Origin: Owenweeksia sp963758205
Lineage (GTDB): Bacteria; Bacteroidota; Bacteroidia; Flavobacteriales; Schleiferiaceae
Assembly: GCA_963758205.1 (NCBI GenBank)
Contig: CAVWUM010000005.1
Location: forward strand, 186,001-250,000
Length of the DNA: 64,000 nt
Reading direction: 5' to 3'
This document shows positions 33,138 to 42,388 of the stretch, one piece after another. Under the pieces are notes generated by a model. The model saw only the letters and a program-made list of their open reading frames with translations, had not been told where the DNA came from and did no database searches. Position numbers and translations under genes: made by a program. Every line of letters begins with the position of its first letter. Positions within the stretch are counted from its first letter, which is position 1.

Positions 33138-36100
33138 CTACCATTCGTCCTCATAGTAGTCGTATTCATTATAATAATTACCCCCTTCAGCGCGTCTCCG
33201 CTCGTAGGTCTCTATCTCTTTCAGGGTGTCTTCAATAATCTCATCAATATCATCCAGATTGCGGTTATAGTTCTCACCTTTCTTAGCCATTACATAATCC
33301 GTACTCATGTCAGGGGTATCTTCAACTACCACGTAGCGTAGGGCCCACAGCTTATCATCTTTCTTTTTAGTTCTGAAAAAGTAGGCCACCGCAGGAAATG
33401 GCTTAATGTTGATTTCCTCGCTCCTTATAAAATGAATAGAATCAAAGTTATTGCCGTTGTAGTTGGGCGTCATCGCTTTGGCAAGGCTCACCTTGGTTAA
33501 ATACTCTGGAGCCAGCAGATTCAGTTTATTGGCTTCTTTAAGGTATTCATAGGCAATGTAGTGTGCCTGCGGATCTTCTGATAAATAATTCCAGATGGTA
33601 TCGGGTACATCAAAATACGATGCAATGTAGGTGAGCTGTTCGGCTAGAACTACTTTGTTACTAAGTTTCAGCACATTAGTATAATGCTCCTTTACAGCAC
33701 GCTTTCCCGCAAAGGGTATAAGCAACTTATTATAAAGCGTAAGGTTACTTTGTGCGCTTGAGCTGTATGAGTTATATGTACTGATCTTTTCGTCTTTAGC
33801 ACGCTGCTTTTTTAACTCCACCTTGGCAAAGCGCAGTATTGTATTATACTTTTCCCGGTAGTGCGATTGCTTTACAAGTCCACTATCCACTAAAGTGCTC
33901 AACAAATCGTAAACGTGCGGACGGTAGTCTTCAAAATCGGTAAGCCCCAATAATTTGGGGTACATAGCCGGTGCCAACTCCAGTGAATCATCCAGTTCAT
34001 TAATTAGGTTGGAGTAGGTGTAATCCGATGAAGTAAAGGGCGGCTCATCCATTATGAGTTTAATGAAAGACTTATTACCTTTTTTGGTTTTAAAGTCGGC
34101 CAGTGTTTCCAGTATCATAAACTGGTAGGCGGATGAATCAATATTGGTGTAATATAGCTTTTCAAGGAAGGGGATGTTTTCCTCATCGTCCAACCAGGCC
34201 AGCCTGTTTAGTAAGTTCAGCCTTTCATTACGTGTAAAGCCTTCAAACTTAAAGTTCACCACCATATCCTTTATTTTGGCAGCATCCTTATCCCTGAAGC
34301 GTACTGAAGAAATGGAGTTTTTAGCTTCAAAAATCCTTACACTATCGCCACTCTCCATATCGGCAAAAAAGAGGTCAGCGCGCGAGTCAGTTACCGGAAG
34401 TCCAATAATCGTATCACCTGTTGGCCTGAAGCTTGAAAATGCATTTTCTACAAATGGCGAAATGCTGGCCTGGTTATCAGCACCGGCATAAATGGAGAAC
34501 ATGGCATCATTTTCAAGAATGTGTTTTACGCGTATGGTGCGGTCTGTATTGGTATCGGTAAGCCAATACTCGCGGGCCTGCGAAAGGTAGCCGGGCTTTT
34601 CAATGGTGTATAATGTTGTATCCCTTAATATTTTTAAAGAGCCATCCTTAAAGGCGCCCTCCTTGTACTTCCAAAAAGATTTGAGGTCTTTAGCCGAGCC
34701 ATATTTGCCCATATACTCGTACTTAATTTTTACCTGCTCACCAGTTGGTTCATTAATAATAGTTTTGGTTTTTGTTTTACCCCGGTAATCGTGATTCTCT
34801 TTTTTACTGCTGTATGAGTTTCTGCGCAGGCGTTCAAAAAATGAGTCATAATTGTTTATTTCCATTGGGGCCGCCATCGTGATGTGCAACACTGAGTCCT
34901 GGTATTCCTGGAAGCCATCATCATATTTCCAGTCTTTAAACTCAAATGATTTAAAAAAGTCCAGTCTTGATTCTTCAGAATCATCAGTGGTCAAAAGAAT
35001 AACATACTTAGGCCCTTCAAGGTGTACCTCGCCATATACAGGTTGCTCCTTTTTATTGGATAGCTCAAAACGCGCAAAATCCCTTTTACCATTGTTAAGG
35101 ATGAAAACCGTATCAAGCTCCAGCTTTTTTTCCTCGCCTATTTTTTTGGCCATGTAGGTAAGCTCAAAATCGTCCTCCTCCAGGTAATCAAAGTCATAGT
35201 ACTGCCTTAGAGCCGTGGCATAGTAGTTTTTATCATCATCGGCAGACTGTGCCCAAAATGTGTAGTTGGGGTTGTAAAAAGCCGCTTCATACATCTCTGT
35301 GCGCAGGCTACCGGGAAGGTTCACTTTAAATCCGCCAAAACGTGGGGCATAGGCTTCACTGTCATTTTTCCTGGCAAGTTTCAGGTTATTGAAAAATACC
35401 TCCGGCTGTGCAGATTTGGCAAACTCTTTATGGCCACCTACTTTACAGATAATCGTTTCAAGAGGGGTAAAAATGATCTGGTAACGCTGAAAGTCGCCCT
35501 GGCGTGTTTTATTACTAATGTCATAAGCCGGGTAGCCCGAAACGGTGATACTCTTTTTATCTATAATTTTTCCGGGGATATTTTCAAACAGAAGGCTGTC
35601 CAGGCGCGACATATAGTAGTTTTCATCCCGGCCATACACCAACCCAAAGGTGCTTATCCTTCGGATGGAGTAAAAACTGCCATTGGCCATATCCGCAAAA
35701 ACATACTCCTGGTAAGGCTGGCTAATAAACTTTACCAATTTGCCGGGGGCCTTAGTGCTAATAAAATTGTCATCCGTAGTAAAATCCCGCAAAGGGTGAG
35801 TATATATTATTTCATCAATCTCATCTTTTTTACCCATGCTTTGCGAGGTAATATCCCTGTCCACAGCTTCTACAGTGTAACCCAATTCGCGCAGCATATT
35901 TATTACACCACGGTTTCCCGGGAGGTGAGCAGCGCCAACACCCGTAAACACCACGCCAAGTTTCATCAGTGAGTCTATGCCATTAACCATAATCTCATTA
36001 CGGATATCAAGCATATACTTGCGGTGATATTTACCCGGATTGGTAGAGCTGGTTATGGTATCCAGCAAATCAAGATTCCCTTTGCGGTAAGCATCCTCCA

Positions 36101-36725
36101 TCAAATCATTCCAGTTGGTAAAATTGCCCAAAAGGCTTTTGGCCTGGCGTTCGGTAATCCTTACTGCATCAGGGTCAGCGCGGTTTGCCATTAGTACGCT
36201 TTTAAATGATTCCTCGTAATCCTCAAGTGCTACAATCTGTTTATTCTTCTTTTTGCCGGTTTGAAAAATGAAAAGATCGAGATAGGTATTTTCCTCAAAG
36301 TTTTGCTCATAGGTACTGTTTCTGTAAAGCAATGAGTTGAGCATATCCTGATCGCGGGAGAGGTAGTACTCCAACTCCTTTTGCTTAGGCTCCTTGGGTA
36401 CAAACGAGCTGTACAATGGATACCTTCCGGAGGCATAACCATAAGACGAGGCAAAGAAATCATGATAAAGTTTAGAGGAAGTAAGGTCTTTTACCCAATA
36501 TTCAGGGTTGGTCTCCAGTGCGATGATGTCAGCACTTTCCAGAGCATCAAAAAAAGTTTCACCCAAATGGAAGGCCACGCGGTTGCTTACATGCATAGTG
36601 CCATACAGATATGAAGGCTTTTCAAGGCCATTTCCGCTTATTTTCCAAAGCAGGCCCTGGTATTCTTTTTTGGTTTGAGCCATTATGGTAAGAGGCAGTA
36701 CAAGTAGAAGGATGTATCGTAGCAT
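33138..36725 (-). CDS. Very large TraB/GumN-family exported protein
   Basis: The 1195-residue protein has a signal peptide (MLRYILLLVLPLTIMAQ). The TraB/GumN domain spans about 20-300, with LLWKISGNGLEKPSYLYGTMHVS at its start and the VVFTGVGAAHLPGNRGVINML motif near 263-283; the paired GTMH and GAAHL histidines are the presumed metal/catalytic sites. Typical GumN proteins have about 300 residues, so roughly 900 residues are extra. They comprise several beta-rich segments and a HEAT-like helical stretch (about 880-1120), ending in an acidic Tyr-rich tail (YYNEYDYYEDEW). A protease role is suggested for the family but not settled. Confidence 0.8.
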   Translation of the reverse strand: MLRYILLLVLPLTIMAQTKKEYQGLLWKISGNGLEKPSYLYGTMHVSNRVAFHLGETFFDALESADIIALETNPEYWVKDLTSSKLYHDFFASSYGYASGRYPLYSSFVPKEPKQKELEYYLSRDQDMLNSLLYRNSTYEQNFEENTYLDLFIFQTGKKKNKQIVALEDYEESFKSVLMANRADPDAVRITERQAKSLLGNFTNWNDLMEDAYRKGNLDLLDTITSSTNPGKYHRKYMLDIRNEIMVNGIDSLMKLGVVFTGVGAAHLPGNRGVINMLRELGYTVEAVDRDITSQSMGKKDEIDEIIYTHPLRDFTTDDNFISTKAPGKLVKFISQPYQEYVFADMANGSFYSIRRISTFGLVYGRDENYYMSRLDSLLFENIPGKIIDKKSITVSGYPAYDISNKTRQGDFQRYQIIFTPLETIICKVGGHKEFAKSAQPEVFFNNLKLARKNDSEAYAPRFGGFKVNLPGSLRTEMYEAAFYNPNYTFWAQSADDDKNYYATALRQYYDFDYLEEDDFELTYMAKKIGEEKKLELDTVFILNNGKRDFARFELSNKKEQPVYGEVHLEGPKYVILLTTDDSEESRLDFFKSFEFKDWKYDDGFQEYQDSVLHITMAAPMEINNYDSFFERLRRNSYSSKKENHDYRGKTKTKTIINEPTGEQVKIKYEYMGKYGSAKDLKSFWKYKEGAFKDGSLKILRDTTLYTIEKPGYLSQAREYWLTDTNTDRTIRVKHILENDAMFSIYAGADNQASISPFVENAFSSFRPTGDTIIGLPVTDSRADLFFADMESGDSVRIFEAKNSISSVRFRDKDAAKIKDMVVNFKFEGFTRNERLNLLNRLAWLDDEENIPFLEKLYYTNIDSSAYQFMILETLADFKTKKGNKSFIKLIMDEPPFTSSDYTYSNLINELDDSLELAPAMYPKLLGLTDFEDYRPHVYDLLSTLVDSGLVKQSHYREKYNTILRFAKVELKKQRAKDEKISTYNSYSSSAQSNLTLYNKLLIPFAGKRAVKEHYTNVLKLSNKVVLAEQLTYIASYFDVPDTIWNYLSEDPQAHYIAYEYLKEANKLNLLAPEYLTKVSLAKAMTPNYNGNNFDSIHFIRSEEINIKPFPAVAYFFRTKKKDDKLWALRYVVVEDTPDMSTDYVMAKKGENYNRNLDDIDEIIEDTLKEIETYERRRAEGGNYYNEYDYYEDEW

Positions 36726-36921
36726 GAAAAAAGAGTTCGGGTGAGTTAGTACAACGTTAAAACTTCACAATTATAGTGCACAGCGGGCAGAAAATAGAAT
36801 ATTAGATTGCCGAATCCACTTACAAGATCGATATGATGAAAATAAAGGTGGAAAGTGAAATTTTTACTGCCACCAAGAACTAATTTCTTACCCGAAGGTT
36901 ATTCATCAAAATTACAAGGTC

Positions 36922-37083
36922 ATGAAAGAGGTTGATAATAATCCCAATAAAACAGGCATGGAAGACAAAGGTCAAAGTAGCATGTCTCCACAGTTTTTAG
37001 CCGTTATGCGCCTCAATGCTATGAGCAGAGGCATGAAGTGGATAGATACTTATAACTTTAGCAACACCAGCTTTAAAGGATGA
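36922..37083 (+). CDS. Small hypothetical protein coupled to the DUF2945 gene
   Basis: ATG 36922 to TGA 37081-37083 codes 53 residues (MKEVDNNPNKTGMEDKGQ... MSRGMKWIDTYNFSNTSFKG), soluble and Met-rich. Its stop overlaps the next start in an ATGA arrangement, a classic sign of translational coupling, which supports both as real genes. No family recognised. Confidence 0.6.
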   Translation: MKEVDNNPNKTGMEDKGQSSMSPQFLAVMRLNAMSRGMKWIDTYNFSNTSFKG

Positions 37084-37289
37084 TAAAGGAAGGTAGTAAG
37101 GTAAAGTGGAGCTGGGGAAATGGCGAAGCTGAAGGTAAGGTATCAGAAACCTTTACCCGCAAGGTAACCAGAACTCTGGACGGATCTGAAATCACCCGAA
37201 AGGGAGAGGAGGGAAATAAAGCCCTTTTGATAAAGCAGAATGATGGTACGGAGGTACTTAAGCTAGAAAGTGAAGTTAGCAAGGCTTAA
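37080..37289 (+). CDS. DUF2945 / HVA1 Tudor-like small protein
   Basis: The 69-residue protein begins MIKEGSKVKWSWGNGEAEGKV and contains TRTLDGSEITRKGEEGNKALLI. Both stretches match the DUF2945 (hypervirulence-associated Tudor) domain, a small SH3-like barrel found in many bacteria and fungi. The role is unknown; a charged nucleic-acid or protein interaction surface is plausible. Coupled to the preceding 53-residue gene by an ATGA overlap. Confidence 0.83.
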   Translation: MIKEGSKVKWSWGNGEAEGKVSETFTRKVTRTLDGSEITRKGEEGNKALLIKQNDGTEVLKLESEVSKA

Positions 37290-37311
37290 TTTTACTTTTT
37301 AAGATTTACTT

Positions 37312-37761
37312 ATGAAAAACATCCTGCTGATATTTTTCTTTTCAGCAATTGCATTCAATCCTCAACCTTCACAAATTGATCAGGTAAACTGGATTTTAGG
37401 CACCTGGGTTAATCCTAATAACAATGAGAGTCGCCAGGCTTTTGAAATCTGGAAAAAAGTTTCGGATACCAAGTTTGAAGGAATTGGCTATACGTTAAAA
37501 AATGGCGATACCACTTTTGTAGAGCGATTGGAGATTTTAGAAAAAGATGGCGATTTATTTTATATAGCCGATGTGGCGGATAATAAAGCCCCTGTCTTTT
37601 TTAAATTCACCACCATAACGGACACACTTTTTATTTGCGAAAATCCCATCCATGATTTCCCTAAGGAAATTGCCTACCGGAGAGATGGCAATAATTTATA
37701 TGCTCATATTTCTGATGGAAGGCGCAAAGTGGATTTCTCTTTTAAAAGGTTAGAGGATTAG
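37312..37761 (+). CDS. DUF6265-like exported protein
   Basis: The 149-residue protein has a short signal (MKNILLIFFFSAIAFNPQPS). A calycin-like beta barrel follows, opening VNWILGTWVNPNNNESRQAFEIWKK, with later strands (DTKFEGIGYTL, FVERLEILEKDGDLFYIADV, ENPIHDFPKEIAYRRDG). The 'LGTW' start, the 'W.. .S...F.G.GY' and the 'ENP.HDFPK.I.Y' segments are typical of DUF6265. Ligand unknown. The stop overlaps the converging GreA-like gene by 4 bp. Confidence 0.75.
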   Translation: MKNILLIFFFSAIAFNPQPSQIDQVNWILGTWVNPNNNESRQAFEIWKKVSDTKFEGIGYTLKNGDTTFVERLEILEKDGDLFYIADVADNKAPVFFKFTTITDTLFICENPIHDFPKEIAYRRDGNNLYAHISDGRRKVDFSFKRLED

Positions 37762-38225
37762 CAGATATTATCTATCACATATTCGGTTCCGTTAAATGTA
37801 AATGATTCCCCGGAGGCCTTGCCAAGCATTGCTTGCGCCAAAGGCGATGTGGGCGCCATTACAAATATGTCGTTTCTATCAACTTCAATTTTACCCAGGG
37901 CTACGGCCAGGTAGTACGTTTGACTACCACCAGTCGTAATCAATGCGCCAGACTGTACTTTGCTGCAATGGCTTTTTGGATTTATACGCTTTAAGATGGT
38001 ATTAAGCTTTTGCGTTTCAAGTAATTGACGGCTCATTTTTTCCTGCTCCAATTGAATCATGGCCCTGCCGGTTTCATGCTTGTCACCAGCCGTGCTTTTG
38101 GCTTCAGAGCCAAGGGCTTCTTTGCTTTCTGCGTAAGCGGTATTTAGCTGATGAAGTTTTTCGTTAACCAGTAAAAGGCACTTTTCATAAAGTTTCTCCT
38201 TTATTTGGGCGCAATTATTATCCAT
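37758..38225 (-). CDS. GreA/GreB C-terminal-domain protein (first of a divergent pair)
   Basis: The 155-residue protein has an N-terminal helical hairpin (about 1-80, including a coiled coil with ETGRAMIQLEQEKMSRQLLETQ). A C-terminal FKBP-like domain follows, resembling the Gre domain: YYLAVALGKIEVDRNDIFVMAPTSPLAQAMLGKASGESF (the 'I.V.SP.g.AllGk..GD' pattern). GreA tips carry acidic residues that stimulate RNA polymerase cleavage; the hairpin tip here does not clearly show them. It may bind the polymerase secondary channel or be a paralog with another job. Divergent from a second Gre-like gene. Confidence 0.75.
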   Translation of the reverse strand: MDNNCAQIKEKLYEKCLLLVNEKLHQLNTAYAESKEALGSEAKSTAGDKHETGRAMIQLEQEKMSRQLLETQKLNTILKRINPKSHCSKVQSGALITTGGSQTYYLAVALGKIEVDRNDIFVMAPTSPLAQAMLGKASGESFTFNGTEYVIDNIC

Positions 38226-38245
38226 GGGATTTTAGTTGATTCAAA

Positions 38246-38253
38246 CAAAAGTA
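38246..38253 (-). promoter_or_regulatory. Probable -7 element of the minus-strand Gre-like gene
   Basis: The minus strand reads TACTTTTG, about 20 nt upstream of ATG 38225, within the 68-nt divergent spacer of the two Gre-like genes. Confidence 0.55.
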
Positions 38254-38293
38254 GTTTTCCATAGTTGAAGTGTTAAATCAATACGAAAAACCC

Positions 38294-38755
38294 ATGAACG
38301 AGGAGAAGTTAAAAGAAAAGCATAAAGTTTTTAAAGCCCTTTTGGACCGTAAGCAGGAGGAGTTTTCAAAAATCAGCAAATACCAGCAGGAGCAACTTAA
38401 TAGTATTAACAATGCAGACCTTGACCAGAGTGAGATGATTGAAAACCAGCGTGAGAATATGATGCGGGAGATGCGTACTGAGAGCCAGTCACTAGATCAT
38501 CTTAAAGAAGAAATAAATTACCTGGAAGATTTTCAGTCTTTTACTGCCCGTACTGAAGTTGGGCCATCAACCCTTGTAAAAACCAGCATCGGCAACTTTG
38601 TGGTATCAGTGCCTGAGCACCTTTTTGAAGTTGATGGTACGGAATACACAGGAATAACTACTAAGAGCCCGGCCTATGAAGCTATGGAGGGTAGCAAAGA
38701 AGGGGACAATCTGAAATTTAATGGACAGGAAGTGAAAATTGATTTTGTGGTTTAG
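38294..38755 (+). CDS. GreA-like coiled-coil protein (second of a divergent pair)
   Basis: From ATG 38294 the protein has 153 residues. The N-terminal half is a long charged coiled coil (KLKEKHKVFKALLDRKQEEF... to LDHLKEEINYL). The C-terminal half is a beta-rich domain with VGPSTLVKTSIGNFVVSVPE, ITTKSPAYEAMEGSKEGDNLKF and VKIDFVV, similar in plan to the Gre/Rnk domain and to its divergent neighbour. A GTG at 38270 would add eight residues without family support. Role unknown; a competitor at the polymerase secondary channel is possible. Confidence 0.68.
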   Translation: MNEEKLKEKHKVFKALLDRKQEEFSKISKYQQEQLNSINNADLDQSEMIENQRENMMREMRTESQSLDHLKEEINYLEDFQSFTARTEVGPSTLVKTSIGNFVVSVPEHLFEVDGTEYTGITTKSPAYEAMEGSKEGDNLKFNGQEVKIDFVV

Positions 38756-38764
38756 ACTAATGCC

Positions 38765-39349
38765 TCAGCGGTAATGGTTGGCCCGAACATTTTTTTCAGC
38801 CAGGTTTACCGTTTCCTCAATTCTCTTTTTGCGGGTTTCAGGTCTTTTGGCGTTTAAGATCCACTCCAGAATACCTCTTTTGGATGACGGTGGAAAAGCA
38901 TCCCAATTGGCAAAAGCCGTTTTATTCTTGTTGAAGAGTTCTCTGAGATCATCCGGTACAACAAGATTCTCAACCTCGTCCAGGGCTGTCCAGGTGCCGT
39001 TTTTTTTGGCTACTTCTATCATATTAAAGCCTGCTTTCTGCATCAGGCCCTGCTTTATAAGCGATTCAACTTTTTGTTTGTTAAGCCGGCTCCAGTTGCT
39101 TTTGGGGTTTCGGACGGCAAAAAACTGGTAGTAGCTGTGTTCGTCTCTTTTGTTGGGCTTGCTGTCTATCCAGCCAAAACAAAGGGCTTCATCCACCGCT
39201 TCGGGGTAATAAACACTGGGCGTACCACTATCCTTTTTATAAATAATCAGCCACACCGATTTTTCACTTTCGTGATTCTTAGCCAGCCAATTACGCCAGG
39301 CCAAGCGGTTTTTGGCATGAAAAGTATTTACGCCTTTGTAGGTTTCCAT
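38765..39349 (-). CDS. YdeI/OmpD-associated family protein
   Basis: The 194-residue protein shows the family's N-terminal segment with FHAKNRLAWRNWLAKNHESEKSVWLI and YKKDSGTPSVYYPEAVDEALCFGWIDS, then YYQFFAVRNPKSNWSRLNKQKVE. The C-terminal FPPSSKRGILEWILNAKRPETRKKRIEE is the well-known 'bacteriocin-protection' tail. The family is widespread, cytosolic and of unknown biochemistry. Start ATG 39349 is standard. Convergent with the Gre-like gene. Confidence 0.87.
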   Translation of the reverse strand: METYKGVNTFHAKNRLAWRNWLAKNHESEKSVWLIIYKKDSGTPSVYYPEAVDEALCFGWIDSKPNKRDEHSYYQFFAVRNPKSNWSRLNKQKVESLIKQGLMQKAGFNMIEVAKKNGTWTALDEVENLVVPDDLRELFNKNKTAFANWDAFPPSSKRGILEWILNAKRPETRKKRIEETVNLAEKNVRANHYR

Positions 39350-40548
39350 TTACGAATTTACAGGTTCTCCATCTTTAAAGAAACCACCGGAAGGCCCACA
39401 TGCTGGCAGGGTAGGCGGCATCCTTCAAGCCCGATTTGGCAGGTTTCACCGGCCGGGCGTTATAGCTCCCCATTGGCTTCGTACCGGGGTAGGTAGCTGT
39501 AACATTGGGGTCAATTTATTTTGATTTTGGCTACGGAAACTCTGTTGAGGATTAAGTGGCGATTTTGTTACGGTAAGTCCGATACTTTAAGCCGCCTTTT
39601 AAGCTTGGTGATAAACCGTAACATCTACGGGTTCACTTTGTTAAAAATGATAACGCCAGTGCCAAAAGTAAATCGCTCCATTCAGACGTATCAGGTAAAA
39701 GTCAGTCCCCCAGCTCGAAAGGCTACATAAACGCATTCTATCCACTGGCACATCTCTTTTTCAAGCAGTGGCTGAAAAGCTTTTATGGGGATTATTACAT
39801 CCGCCATGCGCCCATTGTGGAGAGGTGTTGCCGTCTGTTCAGCGCCTCTTTGGTTTAATTGGCATATCGGTATCCAATGGCTCAGCAGGTATATTCCCTG
39901 GTGCAAAAAGCACTATCAGGATAGACCTTATTATCCATTTTGTTACTTTCATTCAAAACCACTGTATGGTGTTGACCTTAAGCACCCAGGTTACCATACC
40001 ATTTAGCTTTCAATTACCTCTTTACTGCTAGGGTACTATATTTATCCTTGATGGAGCCGCTGGGCCGGGGTTCTGTTGAATGATTCAGATCTCGTCATTG
40101 GTAATTTGAGCATTATGGCTACATGCCAATAGGGGTCGACGGTTTGCCATCCATTCGGCCAATCACCAACTCGTGGTGGAGTAGTAGAAGGGTTTTTATA
40201 TTGAATCAGCTCCCTGGCGGGTTAATGACTCACCTCGTTGAGATTTTTATTAAAGAAATCCTTTTTCCATCAACTGTTGGGCTACAGCATAGCCGAGGCC
40301 CTGCTCACGGCTTACACCTGTTACCAATGCAACATTCTTCAGAACATATGATTTATTTGAGTGAAAATAGAAAATTGACTATTTCTTCCATCCGCCAGCT
40401 GCCAATAAAATCGAAAATTAACCAAGAGTTAAAATCCGGAAATACTCAAAGAAACAATTCTAGAAAAAAAGTATTGCATAAGTAAGTGCTCCGCGTTCGT
40501 CCACAAGGGGCTAACACCCAACCAGCGATATATTTAAAGTCTAAAGCT
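39350..40548. pseudogene. Decayed gene remnants, no intact ORF
   Basis: This 1.2 kb has no frame that stays open with protein-like composition. Scattered coding scraps remain: a minus-strand stretch ending at 39375 (contains TATYPGTKPMGSYNA), a plus-strand stretch around 39690-39860 (contains LFFKQWLKSFYGDYYIRH), and a clear SDR N-terminus on the minus strand (40250-40339). They lie in different frames and on both strands, with many stops. This looks like two or three genes decaying between ydeI and the ABC-F gene. The former functions are unknown except for the SDR. Confidence 0.6.
40250..40339 (-). pseudogene. Fragment of a short-chain dehydrogenase
   Basis: The minus frame reads KNVALVTGVSREQGLGYAVA followed by QQLMEKGFL and a stop. 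The TGxxxxxGxG cofactor motif is intact. An ATG lies just upstream but one base out of frame, and the protein ends after about 30 residues. The remainder of an SDR (NAG, YxxxK) was not found downstream in any frame. Clear remnant. Confidence 0.75.
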
Positions 40549-42174
40549 TTACACCATGGCCCCTTTAAGCGCTTCGCGCTGCTCCTGTATTTTTGGTTCG
40601 CTGATGTACTCATCGTATTCCATCAGCTTATCCAACATACCGTTAGGGCTTATTTCAATAATACGGTTGGCTACCGTTTGCGTAAACGTATGGTCATGCG
40701 AGGTAAAAAGTATAGTGCCCTTAAACTCTTTTAATGAGTTGTTCAACGCCTGTATAGATTCCAGATCCAAGTGGTTGGTGGGCTCATCCAGCATCAATAC
40801 ATTTCCTTCCTTCAACATCATACGGCTAAGCATGCAGCGCATTTTTTCACCTCCGCTCAGTACACTGGCCGATTTAAATACCTCCTCACCGGTGAAAAGC
40901 ATTTTACCCAAAAAGCCTCGTACATATACCTCGTCTTTATTATCAGAGTACTGGCGCAACCAGTCTATGAGGTTATCCTTGGTATCAAAAAACTTATCGT
41001 TATGGTTGGGCAGGTAAGAGGTGGTGATGGTTTGACCGTAGGTAAGGCTGCCAGTATCAGGTTTCAGATTGCCATTCAATATTTCAAATAGCGTTGTAAT
41101 GGCCAAACTGTTATCACTCAAAAAGGTGATTTTATCGCCACGATTTACTTTAAAGTTAATATCCTTAAAAAGCAAAGTGCCATCCTCGGCATGGGCGCTC
41201 AGGTTTTCCACTTCCAGTACCTGATCTCCTGCCTGGCGCTCCTGGTTGAAGATTATAGCAGGATACTTCCGGCTACTGGCCTGAATTTCGTCCACATTAA
41301 TTTTCTCCAAAAGCTTTTTACGGCTGGTAGCCTGCTTACTTTTAGAAGCATTGGCGCTAAAGCGCGAAATAAACTCCTGAAGCTCCTTACGCTTTTCTTC
41401 AGCTTTTTTATTGGCTGATGAACGTTGGCGCAACGCCAGCTGGCTGCTCTCATACCAAAAAGTATAGTTACCTGTAAACTGTTTTATTTTCTGGAAGTCG
41501 ATGTCGGCAATATTGGTACATACGGCATCCAAAAAGTGACGGTCGTGAGAAACCACGATTACCGTGTTTTTAAAGTTCAATAGGAAATCCTCTAACCAAC
41601 CAATGGTTTTCAAATCCAGATCGTTGGTAGGCTCATCCAGTATCAGTACATCCGGGTTGCCAAAAAGGGCCTGGGCTAAAAGCACCCGTACTTTATAGCT
41701 GCCTTCCATGTCATTCATGGATTTGTAGTGATCGGCCTCATCAATGCCCAATCCGCTCAGAAGGCTGGCGGCATCGCTCTCGGCATTCCAGCCATCCATC
41801 TCGGCAAACTTCTCTTCCAGTTCCGCGGCTTTTATACCATCTGCTTCGCTAAAATCTTCCTTAGCATAGATGGCGTCCTTTTCCTGAATAAGATTCCAAA
41901 GCTGCTTATGGCCCATCATTACGGTGTGCAGTACCGTATGCATATCATAGTCCGAGTGATTTTGCGAAAGGACAGCCATCCTTTTTCCGGGCTCCAGCGA
42001 TACGCTCCCAGTTGTAGGAGATATTTCTCCGGCAAGTATTTTCAGGAAAGTGGATTTTCCGGCACCGTTGGCACCAATTAATCCATAGCATCTTTCACCA
42101 TGAAATTTGATGTTAACATCATCAAATAGAACTCGTTTGCCGTACTGTAGGGATACATTATTTGCCTGAATCAT
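40549..42174 (-). CDS. ABC-F family ATPase, YbiT-like
   Basis: The 541-residue soluble protein has two ABC domains and a charged linker (about 240-305). Domain 1 has Walker A GANGAGKST and Walker B VLILDEPTNDLDL, but a degenerate signature (MEGSYKVR). Domain 2 has signature LSGGEKMR and Walker B VLMLDEPTNHLDL, but its Walker A is degenerate (LSDNSLAITTLF). Only one composite ATP site (Walker A1 with signature 2) therefore looks complete. ABC-F proteins bind the ribosomal E-site and relieve stalled translation. No antibiotic-resistance-type long linker is evident. Confidence 0.9.
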   Translation of the reverse strand: MIQANNVSLQYGKRVLFDDVNIKFHGERCYGLIGANGAGKSTFLKILAGEISPTTGSVSLEPGKRMAVLSQNHSDYDMHTVLHTVMMGHKQLWNLIQEKDAIYAKEDFSEADGIKAAELEEKFAEMDGWNAESDAASLLSGLGIDEADHYKSMNDMEGSYKVRVLLAQALFGNPDVLILDEPTNDLDLKTIGWLEDFLLNFKNTVIVVSHDRHFLDAVCTNIADIDFQKIKQFTGNYTFWYESSQLALRQRSSANKKAEEKRKELQEFISRFSANASKSKQATSRKKLLEKINVDEIQASSRKYPAIIFNQERQAGDQVLEVENLSAHAEDGTLLFKDINFKVNRGDKITFLSDNSLAITTLFEILNGNLKPDTGSLTYGQTITTSYLPNHNDKFFDTKDNLIDWLRQYSDNKDEVYVRGFLGKMLFTGEEVFKSASVLSGGEKMRCMLSRMMLKEGNVLMLDEPTNHLDLESIQALNNSLKEFKGTILFTSHDHTFTQTVANRIIEISPNGMLDKLMEYDEYISEPKIQEQREALKGAMV

Positions 42175-42388
42175 AGCCTGAATTTTGAGCGTGCAAAAGT
42201 ACGGGGAATAGTTTGTTTTTAGGCAGGGGTGGATAAGTTAATTAGTGGATTGGTAGAATAGTTAATTCGTTGATTGGTGAATGGGTTAAACAGGGTGCAG
42301 TGGAAAGTAGTAGATGGATTTTCCTGTTGTGATTATTCACCCCCCATGCGCCCAAGTTAAGGCTATACCTACTCAGGATAGTGATAAA

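Noticed and set aside
35430..35972. 180-codon plus-strand frame inside the TraB/GumN gene
   Set aside because: Antisense shadow; the minus-strand frame is long, has a signal peptide and family motifs.
40123..40485. 120-codon plus-strand frame in the decayed region
   Set aside because: It runs opposite the SDR remnant and has no recognisable pattern; most likely chance.
42220..42300. Short direct repeats (GTTAATT..GATTGGT)
   Set aside because: Two loose AT-rich copies; could be chance. No CRISPR-like spacing or flanking cas genes.
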